64,000 nucleotides of DNA, from the NCBI GenBank assembly GCA_900314975.1, contig OMXI01000003.1, positions 40,665 through 104,664 on the forward strand, in the 5' to 3' direction. Shown piece after piece: positions 33,671-41,760 of this stretch; position 1 is the first letter of the stretch; every line of letters begins with the position of its first letter. Both the position numbers and the translations under genes were made by a program. Below the pieces are notes generated by a model. It searched no databases, had not been told where the DNA came from, and was given only the letters and a program-made list of their open reading frames with translations. Origin of the DNA: an uncultured Eubacteriales bacterium (GTDB lineage Bacteria; Bacillota; Clostridia; Oscillospirales; Ruminococcaceae).

Positions 33671-34894
33671 CTAACACTTTTCCATAATATCAAGGAAACG
33701 CTGTGCGAGCTTTTCATAGGTGAAGTTTTCAAGCACTGCTTTTCTGCCGTTTTCGCCCATAGCATCCCTTTCCTGTGCAGTCATTGCCTTGAGCATATGC
33801 ACCGCATCACTTATTGTGCGCACATCGGCAGGGTCTGCCATAAAGCCGCAGTCATACTGCTCAACGAGCGTTTTCGGTGCATTTATTGCGCACACTATCG
33901 GCTTGCCCGCCATCATACAGTCGTACATTTTGTTAAGGCAAAGCCCGAAGCGGTAAAGCGGCGAATCGAGCGCGCCCATATACGAACAGTCTGCCTTTTC
34001 AACAAGCGAGGGCACCATTGTTTTGGGTACAGGCGGCAGAAAATACACATTATCGAGCTTTTCGTCGTTTTTGCGCTTAACAAGGCGGGACTTTTCCACG
34101 CCGTCGCCGACAAGCACGAAAGCGATATCCTTATCCTTTTCCTGCGCAGCGCAGTCAAGCAGGATATCAAGCGCATTTGACAGAGCGTGTCCGCCCATAT
34201 ACATTACTATGAACTTATCCTTTAGCTTTTCAAAAAGCTCGGTATGCTCGCTTGGAAGCGGCTGCTTATCAGCCCACTCCTGCGAGAGAACGCCGTTTTG
34301 GATATTATTGAACTTATGCGGTGCAAGCCCGTGCTTTACCATATACTTTTTTGTATACGGCAGCAGCGCAACTACCGCGTCGCAGTGCTTATACGCGCTG
34401 TTTTCGGCTGCCTGCATCATCACAACGAACGGGTGCTTTTTTGACATACCGCCTATTTCGTACAGCGTTGCAGGCCACATATCGTGTACCTCGTGGATAT
34501 ACTTTGCACCCGCGCACTTTGCTATTTTCCTTGCGGCATATGTCTCAAGCGGATATGTTGAGGACGCTATGACCACATCGGGTCTCCACGCTCTTGCTAT
34601 TCTTTCAGCATTTGTATACAGCTTGCCGACATAGCGCAGCATAGACTCGGCACGCTTAACGCCGTTGCCCTCGTACTCGCCCGTTTTGAGCCAGGTATAC
34701 TTTATGCCGTCGATAGTCTGTGTGGTGAAGTCCTTTTTTATCTTCGGATTTTTAATGCGCAGGTGAGAAAAATCTCCGCCGACGATACGCACGCTATGTC
34801 CCTGCTTTACCCACTCGCGCGCCATATAGTAAGGTCTGAACTCCATACCCATAGCGGGACTGCCTGCATAGTGGTCCATAAGAATAATGTTCAT
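33671..34894 (-). CDS. Glycosyltransferase family 4 protein
   Basis: This 407-residue GT-B enzyme has GMEFRPYYMAREWVKQGH at the N-terminus and GGHALSN...ALDILLDCA with the C-terminal donor domain (YRFGLCLNKMYDCMMAGKPIVCA). It resembles WbuB-type transferases that add an amino sugar in surface polysaccharide synthesis. It starts the operon ending at 30315 and has its own promoter (34933-34961). Confidence 0.87.
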   Translation of the reverse strand: MNIILMDHYAGSPAMGMEFRPYYMAREWVKQGHSVRIVGGDFSHLRIKNPKIKKDFTTQTIDGIKYTWLKTGEYEGNGVKRAESMLRYVGKLYTNAERIARAWRPDVVIASSTYPLETYAARKIAKCAGAKYIHEVHDMWPATLYEIGGMSKKHPFVVMMQAAENSAYKHCDAVVALLPYTKKYMVKHGLAPHKFNNIQNGVLSQEWADKQPLPSEHTELFEKLKDKFIVMYMGGHALSNALDILLDCAAQEKDKDIAFVLVGDGVEKSRLVKRKNDEKLDNVYFLPPVPKTMVPSLVEKADCSYMGALDSPLYRFGLCLNKMYDCMMAGKPIVCAINAPKTLVEQYDCGFMADPADVRTISDAVHMLKAMTAQERDAMGENGRKAVLENFTYEKLAQRFLDIMEKC

Positions 34895-34932
34895 ATTTTT
34901 AGTCCTTTTCAGTCAAGTATACTTTACATTAG

Positions 34933-34961
34933 ATTTTACCACATTTTCAGCCTAAAGTCAA
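34933..34961 (-). promoter_or_regulatory. Promoter for the glycosyltransferase operon
   Basis: TTGACT (34956-34961), 17 bases, TAAAAT (34933-34938) in minus-strand sense. Confidence 0.65.
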
Positions 34962-34973
34962 TCACACGGCAGC

Positions 34974-35004
34974 AAAAAAGCGGACAGTGTTTTCTGTCCG
35001 CCGT
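34974..35004 (-). terminator. Terminator after the PrsA-like gene
   Basis: Stem CGGACAG/CTGTCCG with an AAAACA loop and U run in minus-strand sense. Confidence 0.87.
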
Positions 35005-35010
35005 TTGTTA

Positions 35011-36294
35011 TCAGGTAATGCTGTCGGCGTTGAGTTTATCCCAGCCGTCGCAGTAGGTGACCTTCATATTTGAGCCCCATTCGGTTATCAGCTTATTGAT
35101 GATAGGCTTGTCATAATCGCTTATAAGCGCGTCCAGATTCTTTTCAACATAGGTCATATCAACAGGGACACGCTTTACGATAAAGTAGCCGTAGATCTCG
35201 TGAGTTACAACGTCTTTTGCGACCTCGTTTTCTTTGAGGCTGAACGTCTTGTCGATAAGCTCTTTAGGGAACGCCGTATTATCAGGGCTGAAATAGTATC
35301 CGCTTTCCTTGCCTGCAAGCGCGCTGTCCCAGCTGTATTCGGTCATAAGCTTTGAAAAGTCCTCGCCTGCAAGTGCCCTTTTAAGAATCTCGTCTGCCTT
35401 TGCCTTTGCAGCCTCCTGAACCTTTTTCTTGCTTGCTTCGTCAAGTGCGGCATAAGCCTTCTGCTTTGCCTGCGCCTTATTGTCAAGCGTCATTGAATCG
35501 TAGGTCTTCTGTGTCTCCGCGTCAAGCTCTGCCTCGGAGTAGAACGGTATCATTATATGAAGCTCGCAGGCATACTTTGAGGTATCCTTGACGATATTCT
35601 TGAAATCTGCACGCTTGGTAGCGTATTTTCCGTCGTTGGTGAGCAGTGTATTGCTTATCTTCTCGGTGAGCTGTGCATATTCAAGGTTCTTTTTGAACAG
35701 TGCTTCCGTCAAGTGAGCGTTTTTCAGCTGCACCTGGAATTCTTCCTCGCTGCTGAAATTCTTCTTGGTACTTTCATAATTCTCTTCGATTTTTTTCTTG
35801 TCGTCGTCGGTAAGGGTGATGTTGTTCTCCTTGACAAGCTTGTCCACGATGATACGGTTGTTCTTGATATTCTCTATCGTCTGCTTGAGCAGGTCTTCAA
35901 AGCCGCCCTTTGCGTTGGAGATAGTATTGAGGTCAGCGCCGTACTCCTGCGTGAACATATCAATGGTGTAGAAATAGAAATATCTGAATGTCATAAAGTC
36001 GATATCAACGCCGTCGATAGTACACATAACAAAATTGTCGATATTCTGCTTTTTATCGCCGATAGTCAGCGAGGGGTCTTTGGCTGTGACCTGCGATATC
36101 TGTGAGGAATCGCCCGTGCTTGAGGCTTCAGACGAGTCGGCAGATGACGAGTTTTCGCTTGATGCATCAGATGTGCTGCTTGACTCGGCAGCGGAGCTTG
36201 TATCTGCATCGCTTGAGCTTGATTTACCGCAGCTTGTAAACATACATACGCTCAAAGTCAGTGCGATAAGCGCAGCGGAAATTTTCTTTATCAT
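35011..36294 (-). CDS. PrsA/SurA-like peptidyl-prolyl isomerase lipoprotein
   Basis: This 427-residue exported lipoprotein has lipobox FTSC (Cys22) then a Ser/Asp-rich linker. A SurA-N-like helical region (about 90-220) is followed by a parvulin-type domain (about 280-400; AGKESGYYFSPDNTAFPKEL). It would assist folding of exported proteins at the membrane surface. A single gene with its own terminator. Confidence 0.82.
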   Translation of the reverse strand: MIKKISAALIALTLSVCMFTSCGKSSSSDADTSSAAESSSTSDASSENSSSADSSEASSTGDSSQISQVTAKDPSLTIGDKKQNIDNFVMCTIDGVDIDFMTFRYFYFYTIDMFTQEYGADLNTISNAKGGFEDLLKQTIENIKNNRIIVDKLVKENNITLTDDDKKKIEENYESTKKNFSSEEEFQVQLKNAHLTEALFKKNLEYAQLTEKISNTLLTNDGKYATKRADFKNIVKDTSKYACELHIMIPFYSEAELDAETQKTYDSMTLDNKAQAKQKAYAALDEASKKKVQEAAKAKADEILKRALAGEDFSKLMTEYSWDSALAGKESGYYFSPDNTAFPKELIDKTFSLKENEVAKDVVTHEIYGYFIVKRVPVDMTYVEKNLDALISDYDKPIINKLITEWGSNMKVTYCDGWDKLNADSIT

Positions 36295-36600
36295 ATCATT
36301 TTTCCTTTCATTACTTGGTTTGGTTAAATAGACACAAAAGAATTGTACAATATTTATGTGATGATTATGTATGCCAAAAGATTAACTTTCTATGAACAAC
36401 TTAATTGATTTTGCACAATGCGCTGTTTGAGAAATTGTGCAAGGCTACAAAAATTTTTGAAAGATGCACATTTTTGGCTTTCTCATTCGTTATATATAGC
36501 AGAGGTGTAAACATTTGTAATTATATGTCTTGCTATTGTAATGGCAATGTTTACCTTTTGTAACGGTATTTATGCTATAATTATCCAAAGGGGTGATTTT
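36295..36600. other. Divergent intergenic region
   Basis: About 306 AT-rich bases between two divergent genes. It holds the inverted repeat at 36507-36554 and a TATAAT (36576-36581) for the plus gene. No gene is visible. Confidence 0.55.
36507..36554. promoter_or_regulatory. Inverted repeat, possible operator
   Basis: GTAAACATT (36507-36515) and AATGTTTAC (36546-36554), a perfect 9-bp inverted repeat around 30 bases, ending 21 bases before the TATAAT of the exported-protein pair. It could bind a dimeric regulator at two half-sites or form a hairpin. Confidence 0.4.
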
Positions 36601-37392
36601 ATGAAAAGACATCTTGTGAAAAAAATTACTTGCGCGCTTGCGGCGGCGGTGATGATGATTGCGTGCGCTATGCCCGCTTTTGCGCGGGAAATCGACACAA
36701 CAAAGGCTTATCTTGAAATAAATAATGCACCCGAGGGAACGGCTATGATAGAGATACTTGTTCCCGCAGCACACGCAGGTGACAGCCTTTGCGAAACACA
36801 GGATTTCACTGTTAAAAAAGAAACATCCCGCTACAAAACAGTGCAGAGATATTACAATCTTACGGATAAAGAAAATCAGGATATTGTTATCGGTAAAGAC
36901 AGCGAGATAGCACAGTACAATGACGATGACGGCTATTTCAGCATTTGCGCACACACCGACAGCGTAAAGGAAATAAAGCTGTATGTTAGCACCTATGACG
37001 ATGACGAAAGCAAGACGGAAAGAAAGTGCCTGCTGTATCTGCAAGACTCTGCGAAAAACGGCAAGCCTTCGGTAGATATAAAGGAACTCGAAAAGATGTT
37101 TGGAAAGTTCAAAGCTGCCTACATAGACGAAAAAGGCAATATCCTCGGTGTGACGGAAGTATTTGAGGTCGCCTATGCTGATGAAGATTATGCGTTCAAA
37201 GCAGACGGCAATAAGCTGACACTGGTTATGAATAACTATGCTGAAACGGTCAAAAGTACGCTGCTTGTGAATTTTGGCTTTCCCGTAATTATTTTTATAG
37301 CTGTGCTGGTGACTGTTTTTATAGTTGCACTGGTGTTATTTATATTGGCATCTCAAAAGGACAAAGAAAAAATGCAGGACGAAGAACTATGA
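36601..37392 (+). CDS. Exported membrane-anchored protein, first of a tandem pair
   Basis: This 263-residue protein has a signal peptide (1-28, ending MPAFA) and a C-terminal membrane segment (about 226-255) with a charged tail. The middle is beta-rich with repeated motifs NAPEGTAMIEILVP, IGKDSEIAQYNDDDGYFS and KAAYIDEKGNILGVT, shared with the next gene. An AGGGGTG site precedes the ATG. Function unknown; it is a type I membrane protein with an exposed outer domain. Confidence 0.75.
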   Translation: MKRHLVKKITCALAAAVMMIACAMPAFAREIDTTKAYLEINNAPEGTAMIEILVPAAHAGDSLCETQDFTVKKETSRYKTVQRYYNLTDKENQDIVIGKDSEIAQYNDDDGYFSICAHTDSVKEIKLYVSTYDDDESKTERKCLLYLQDSAKNGKPSVDIKELEKMFGKFKAAYIDEKGNILGVTEVFEVAYADEDYAFKADGNKLTLVMNNYAETVKSTLLVNFGFPVIIFIAVLVTVFIVALVLFILASQKDKEKMQDEEL

Positions 37393-37407
37393 CAAAGGGG
37401 TAATGCT

Positions 37408-38193
37408 ATGAAATCACGGATAATCAAAAGGCTACTTTTGGCGGCGGTGATGATGATAATGTGCAGTATGCCCGCTTTTGCGTGGGATATGGATATGGGT
37501 TATGCAGATCTGACATTCTCCAATGCGCCCGCGGGTACAAAGTACATTGATATACTTGTACCCATATTCAGAGCGCGCAGCTATTTCGATGGCACTCACG
37601 ACATCAAGCTGACGTTTATAAAAAAGCTCCGTACGAAGGATAGCTACAAAGAAGAAACGGTCGAAAAAACAATCGGCAAGGACAGCGAGATAGCTAAATA
37701 CGTTGACGAGGACGGCTTTATCAGTCTTACGGCACACACCGACCTTGTCAAAGGTTTGGTTTCTTACGGCAATTTTAGAAGTGAAAAAACTTTCGATAAG
37801 GCTGATGACACCTATGGTTATCAGATTTGCTTCAGCGGCTCTGATTATTACTGGCAGCAGCAGTACGATAAAGGAAACGATAATTACAAAAGATGGGACG
37901 TTGATGATATAAACAATACATTCAAGGAGTTCAAGGCGGCTTACATAGACGAAAAGGGTAACGTTCTCGGCGTGACAAAGGAATTCGAGGTCAAGAAAAA
38001 TGAAAACTGTCAGCATACATTCATAGCGGACGGGGATAAGCTTACGCTGGTGATAAACAATCACCTTGAAAAGTTCTGGTGGGAATTGATCCGAAAACTA
38101 ATTCCGTTTGCAATATCCTTTATAGGTTTAATAGTAATATTTATTTTATTCATTAAATGGATAATTCAGGGCGTTAGAGCTTCAAAAGAATGA
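37408..38193 (+). CDS. Exported membrane-anchored protein, second of a tandem pair
   Basis: This 261-residue protein is a paralog of the preceding one: it shares the MPAFA signal-peptide end, NAPAGTKYIDILVP, GKDSEIAKYVDEDGF and KAAYIDEKGNVLGVT, and a C-terminal membrane segment (about 230-255). It starts 15 bp after the first, so the pair came from a tandem duplication and is co-transcribed. The mid-region differs more and has extra Tyr/Asp. No known family is recognised. Confidence 0.75.
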   Translation: MKSRIIKRLLLAAVMMIMCSMPAFAWDMDMGYADLTFSNAPAGTKYIDILVPIFRARSYFDGTHDIKLTFIKKLRTKDSYKEETVEKTIGKDSEIAKYVDEDGFISLTAHTDLVKGLVSYGNFRSEKTFDKADDTYGYQICFSGSDYYWQQQYDKGNDNYKRWDVDDINNTFKEFKAAYIDEKGNVLGVTKEFEVKKNENCQHTFIADGDKLTLVINNHLEKFWWELIRKLIPFAISFIGLIVIFILFIKWIIQGVRASKE

Positions 38194-38203
38194 CAAAAAA
38201 TCC

Positions 38204-38232
38204 TTGACAAACTTTGAAAGGCGTGATATAAT
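38204..38232 (+). promoter_or_regulatory. Perfect SigA promoter for smpB
   Basis: TTGACA (38204-38209), 17 bases, TATAAT (38227-38232). Confidence 0.88.
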
Positions 38233-38260
38233 AAAATACTCTTAAAAGGGAGGGAGAAAA

Positions 38261-38734
38261 TTGGCTGTTAACAAGAAAGGCACCAAGCAGATAGCTGACA
38301 ACCGCAAGGCGCGCCACGACTATTTCGTGCTTGAAAGCATTGAGTGCGGCATTGAACTGGTCGGCACCGAGGTAAAGTCTATCCGCGGCGGCGGTGTCAA
38401 TCTCAAAGACAGCTGGTGCAGTATCGACGGCGGCGAGATGTGGGTGGTAAAGGGTATGCACATTTCACCCTACGAGCAGGGCAATATTTTCAACCGCGAC
38501 CCTTTGAGAGTAAGGCGGCTTTTGCTGCACAAGCGCGAGATAATGCGGCTGCTTGGCAAGGTAAAACAGGAGGGCTTGACGCTAATACCACTCTCGCTGT
38601 ACTTTAAGGACAGCAGGGTCAAGCTGGAGCTTGGACTTTGCAAGGGCAAAAAGCTGCACGACAAGCGCGAGGATATGGCAAACAAGGCTGCCGCACGGGA
38701 GATAGAGCGCACTCTTAAAGAAAGAAATCAATAA
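38261..38734 (+). CDS. smpB: SsrA-binding protein SmpB
   Basis: This 157-residue protein has the SmpB core [26 protein letters not shown] and the C-terminal basic helix. It delivers tmRNA to stalled ribosomes. It starts with TTG after GGGAGGGAG. The tmRNA gene is 170 bases downstream on the same strand. Confidence 0.95.
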   Translation: MAVNKKGTKQIADNRKARHDYFVLESIECGIELVGTEVKSIRGGGVNLKDSWCSIDGGEMWVVKGMHISPYEQGNIFNRDPLRVRRLLLHKREIMRLLGKVKQEGLTLIPLSLYFKDSRVKLELGLCKGKKLHDKREDMANKAAAREIERTLKERNQ

Positions 38735-38752
38735 CGGATTTTTTAAATTTGC

Positions 38753-38790
38753 ACCCGAAGGGCTTTGGGGGCGACCGGAAAGCCCCCAAC
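38753..38790. repeat. Dispersed 38-base structured repeat, copy 2
   Basis: Nearly identical to 18421-18458. The core stem is GGGCTTT/AAAGCCC here and GGGGTTT/AAACCCC in copy 1, a compensatory change that supports a folded structure. Confidence 0.75.
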
Positions 38791-38876
38791 TAGAAGCTAG
38801 ATAATTAGAGGCAAGAAGCAAGAAATTGATTTTTCGCACTTGCTCGTCGACTCCACTTCTAGCCTCTTGCCTCTGA
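38790..38876. repeat. Heptad-repeat inverted structure upstream of ssrA
   Basis: Two arms built of heptamers of the AGGCAAGA/AAGCAAGA/GCTAGAA kind face each other (left arm about 38790-38822, right arm about 38840-38876) and can pair over AGAGGCAAG and CTAGAAG. It fills the space where the ssrA promoter would be expected. Confidence 0.65.
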
Positions 38877-38903
38877 AAGCGCAGCGTTCTAATCTCTAAA
38901 TTC

Positions 38904-39261
38904 GGGGATGTAAAGGTTTCGACGGGGATCTTGAAGTGTGATAAGCGAGTAGAGTTGTGCAAACTCTTAAAACGGCACACGTTTTAAAATTAGACGACAA
39001 CGATAATTTTGAACTGGCTGCTGCCTAAGCGCAGTGCCCGTCTTGCCTGTGAGTACCACGGCTCAGGTAAAGGCGTCGACTTAGTGGTGAACGCTTATAG
39101 GCGACGGCTGTGACCTGTAAGTGTATTACAGCCTACCGAGCGTAAAAGCGTGTCTGCTTGCTTAACGTGAGGGAAACGGGGTGACCCAAAATAACAGACT
39201 ATACTCGTAGAAATTCGCAGGGATTGGTTTTCGGACAGGAGTTCGATTCTCCTCATCTCCA
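38904..39261 (+). ncRNA. ssrA: tmRNA (SsrA)
   Basis: The 358-base gene begins GGGGATG and ends CATCTCC-A, which pair as the tRNA-like acceptor stem; GTTCGATTC is the T-loop. The final CCA is not encoded. The tag frame starts after TAGAC at 38996 and reads DNDNFELAAA followed by TAA (39026-39028). The terminal AAA, with LAAA rather than the usual LAA, is slightly unusual. It tags stalled proteins for proteolysis together with SmpB, encoded just upstream. Confidence 0.93.
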
Positions 39262-39267
39262 GTAACG

Positions 39268-39289
39268 CCTTGATGCTGAAGCATCAAGG
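39268..39289 (+). terminator. Hairpin after ssrA
   Basis: A perfect 9-bp stem CCTTGATGC/GCATCAAGG with a TGAA loop, seven bases after the tmRNA end. T-poor tail, but its position fits termination or 3'-end protection. Confidence 0.7.
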
Positions 39290-39292
39290 TCT

Positions 39293-39385
39293 CAATGAAT
39301 AGTGAATAGTGAAAAGTGAATAGTGAACAATGTTGGCAGAGCGTTACTGTACTATTCACTATTCGTTATTCATTATTCACTATTC
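39293..39385. repeat. Heptad-repeat inverted structure downstream of ssrA
   Basis: About four to five copies of a GAATAGT-like heptamer (39293-39329) are followed, after 20 bases, by the reverse-complement set ACTATTC (39350-39385). The whole could fold into a long hairpin. The ribosome binding site of the next gene begins right after it. Confidence 0.8.
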
Positions 39386-39397
39386 AAAGGAGTGCCA

Positions 39398-39895
39398 ATG
39401 GGAAATTACACACACATCACCCACACCTTTGAGCCTGTGTTTGACGCGCATAGCAGGGTGCTTATCCTTGGCAGTCTGCCGTCGGTCAAGTCGCGCGAGC
39501 AGGGGTTTTACTACGGACACCCGCAAAACCGTTTCTGGAAAGTGCTTGCGGCACTGACACAAAGCGATACTGCGCAGACGGTACGGGAAAAGAAAGCGCT
39601 TTTGCTGCGTTCGCATATTGCGGTATGGGACGTGATACAGGAGTGCGACATTATCGGTTCAAGTGATGCGAGCATAAAAAACGTCACGCCGACAGACCTC
39701 AAAATAATTCTTGACAGCTGTGAAATACAGGCTATATTTGCAAACGGCACTACTGCGGCGAGGCTGTATGAAAAATTCCAAAAGCCGCTCACCTGCCGCG
39801 AGATAGTCCGCCTGCCCTCGACAAGTCCCGCAAACGCTGCGTGCAGTCTGCAAAGGCTTATCGAAAAGTGGGGCTGCATCAAAAAGTACATTTAA
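39398..39895 (+). CDS. DNA-deoxyinosine/uracil glycosylase family protein
   Basis: This 165-residue protein has LILGSLPSVKSREQGFYYGHPQNRFWKVL, the motif I region of the UDG superfamily branch that removes hypoxanthine, and LPSTSPAN near the end. It would start base-excision repair of deaminated bases. The start at 39398 follows AAAGGAG; the longer frame would begin in the heptad repeats. In some bacteria this family is called hypoxanthine-DNA glycosylase. Confidence 0.85.
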   Translation: MGNYTHITHTFEPVFDAHSRVLILGSLPSVKSREQGFYYGHPQNRFWKVLAALTQSDTAQTVREKKALLLRSHIAVWDVIQECDIIGSSDASIKNVTPTDLKIILDSCEIQAIFANGTTAARLYEKFQKPLTCREIVRLPSTSPANAACSLQRLIEKWGCIKKYI

Positions 39896-40053
39896 CGGCG
39901 CTGCTTAACAGGCGGCACTTTTTGTATCACAAAGGCGAAAAAGAACATAAGATAAAACAAACGAAAAGTTGTGCAAGGGTGATTAAAACTCTTTGCAGCG
40001 GGAATAATCATAGTGTGGATAAACCACAAGAAACTTGATTGGAGTTGTTTGTT

Positions 40054-40410
40054 TTGACTGTTCGCAGAGGAGAGATATATTACGCCGACTTAAGCCCTGT
40101 GGTCGGCTCGGAACAGGGCGGCTTAAGACCTGTACTGATAGTTCAGAACGATGTGGGCAACAGACATTCGCCGACAGTTATTGCCGCGGCGATAACCAGC
40201 CAGCAGGACAAGGCACGGCTGCCGACACACATAAAGCTGGACAGCAGAAAATGCGGTCTTGCAAAGGATTCGGTGGTATTGCTTGAACAGATACGTACAT
40301 TAGACAAGCAAAGGCTGCGCGAGAAGATGGGCGCGCTTGACAACACATCGATGAACGCAGTGAACTCGGCGCTGTCGGTGAGCTTCGGGCTGGGCAGCAA
40401 TCAATTTTGA
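40054..40410 (+). CDS. MazF/PemK-type mRNA interferase
   Basis: This 118-residue protein has [29 protein letters not shown] and the typical PTVIAAAIT segment of MazF/EndoA ribonucleases, which cut mRNA at short specific sites. The TTG at 40054 sits 9 bases after GGAG and fits the family start; TTG at 40039 would give extra residues before the conserved VRRG. No antitoxin gene is visible upstream or downstream, so it appears as an orphan. Confidence 0.85.
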   Translation: MTVRRGEIYYADLSPVVGSEQGGLRPVLIVQNDVGNRHSPTVIAAAITSQQDKARLPTHIKLDSRKCGLAKDSVVLLEQIRTLDKQRLREKMGALDNTSMNAVNSALSVSFGLGSNQF

Positions 40411-40450
40411 GCTTTAAGGGAGAATGCAGAGTATGCATTTCTCCCTTTAA
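40411..40450 (+). terminator. Long hairpin after the MazF-like gene
   Basis: A near-perfect stem of about 16 bases (TTTAAGGGAGAA.TGC paired with GCATTTCTCCCTTTAAA) around a 7-base loop. It lacks a T tract; it likely ends the transcript and shields the next promoter. Confidence 0.65.
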
Positions 40451-40455
40451 ACAGC

Positions 40456-40484
40456 TTGACACTTTTTATTAAAAGGTGTATAAT
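40456..40484 (+). promoter_or_regulatory. Perfect SigA promoter for the C39-like lipoprotein
   Basis: TTGACA (40456-40461), 17 bases, TATAAT (40479-40484). Confidence 0.87.
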
Positions 40485-40507
40485 ATTATTGATTTTTGTC
40501 GAGGGAG

Positions 40508-41713
40508 GTGGTCAAAACGAAACGTATAGCAGCGGTAATACTCGGCTTTTTGCTGATACTTGGCACAAGCGGCTGCGGTGAAGAACCGCACGAAATAAAG
40601 CGGTATGAAGCCGTTTCGACGCAGGAACAGCAGACTCAGGCGTCATCGGAAACGACCACGACCACAAGTGCATCTGTTGAGGTCACAGCACCCGAGACAA
40701 CAGAGGAAATAACGGAAACGAACTATGTAGCAGCTGATATAGCTGAAACGGAACTCTCGACAACTACCACAACCACCACAACGACTACCACAACTGCCCC
40801 GACTACAACGACAAAGAAAACTACCAAAGCACCTGTAACGACAACAGCTAAGGCGACTACTACTGCTTCAAAAGCAAAAACGACTACCGTAACGTCTCCC
40901 ACGGCAACGGCAGCCCCTGCGGTGACAACTACCGTAACAACAAAGGCTGCGCCCGATTACAGCGACACATCACCCAAACTGTTTTACATAACCCAGAACA
41001 CAAATCTTTATGACCTTAACAAGAACCATACGGGAGCTGTTTACGCAGGCTGCTTTTATTCAGGTCACTATGATCCGAAATACAGGGGCTATGCGGTAAT
41101 TGATTATCTTTACGGTCAGTACCTTGTTGCAGATGTCAGCGTGAAGGTACAGTCAAACGCGAAAATACTCCCGACAGCTGCGATAGGTCAGATGGGCGGC
41201 TCTATCTACGGGCAGGCAGCCTGCGGACCCACTGCGGCAGCGATACTTGCAAACAGCCAGCTCGGGCTTGGCTGGTCAAAGGACGATCTGATCGTTTACT
41301 GCGAAAACAACAAGCTCAACGACCAAGGCAGCCTGCGCTACGGCGGCGGAATCACGGCTCCCAACCTTATGAAAGCGATAAACGGCTTTTCGGGCGGCAC
41401 TGTCACGGCAAGCAACATCTACGCCTCCGACCCCGCATCTATCCTCAAAAAGCAGATAGACGCAGGCAACCGCAGCATAGTTGTTGTACAGTACACATCA
41501 ACGATCGTCACGCATTATAACTCGGGAACGCATTTTGTAGTTATATGCGGTTACGAGAACATAGGCGGCGTTTTGTATTTCTACTATGCAGACCCCTATT
41601 ACATCAGCGGCGGAAGAAGTCTGCTGCGGGTAAATGCTTCGGTGCTTGCGACCTCGATGAATATGGTCAGCATTGAACCGCGCTGCATTATCACAATCAA
41701 AAAAACAAAGTAA
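40508..41713 (+). CDS. Lipoprotein with Thr-rich linker and C39-like peptidase domain
   Basis: About 401 residues. After a lipoprotein signal peptide with lipobox TSGC there is a linker of Thr/Ser/Ala repeats (about residues 30-150), then a papain-like C39_2-type domain: Gln and Cys in QAACGPTAAAIL, His in THFVVICGYE and Asp in YYADPYY. The start is unclear: no ATG is present. The GTG at 40508 overlaps the GGGAGG site, the TTG at 40496 lies before it, and an in-frame ACG at 40517 has the better spacing. Surface peptidase or peptidoglycan hydrolase; target unknown. Confidence 0.78.
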   Translation: MVKTKRIAAVILGFLLILGTSGCGEEPHEIKRYEAVSTQEQQTQASSETTTTTSASVEVTAPETTEEITETNYVAADIAETELSTTTTTTTTTTTTAPTTTTKKTTKAPVTTTAKATTTASKAKTTTVTSPTATAAPAVTTTVTTKAAPDYSDTSPKLFYITQNTNLYDLNKNHTGAVYAGCFYSGHYDPKYRGYAVIDYLYGQYLVADVSVKVQSNAKILPTAAIGQMGGSIYGQAACGPTAAAILANSQLGLGWSKDDLIVYCENNKLNDQGSLRYGGGITAPNLMKAINGFSGGTVTASNIYASDPASILKKQIDAGNRSIVVVQYTSTIVTHYNSGTHFVVICGYENIGGVLYFYYADPYYISGGRSLLRVNASVLATSMNMVSIEPRCIITIKKTK

Positions 41714-41716
41714 GCA

Positions 41717-41758
41717 AAAAGCTTTGGAATACCCGTTGGGGCGCTCCAAAGCTTTTAT
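41717..41758. terminator. Bidirectional terminator
   Basis: Stem AAAAGCTTTGGA/TCCAAAGCTTTT with A and T runs on both sides, between converging genes. Confidence 0.85.
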
Positions 41759-41760
41759 TT

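Noticed and set aside
38904-39261. Integrative element at ssrA
   Set aside because: The tmRNA 3' end is a common attachment site, but no integrase, direct repeat of the 3' end or phage gene follows.
39293-39385. Possible CRISPR array at the heptad repeats
   Set aside because: Repeats are about seven bases with no unique spacers and occur as inverted sets; no cas genes are present.
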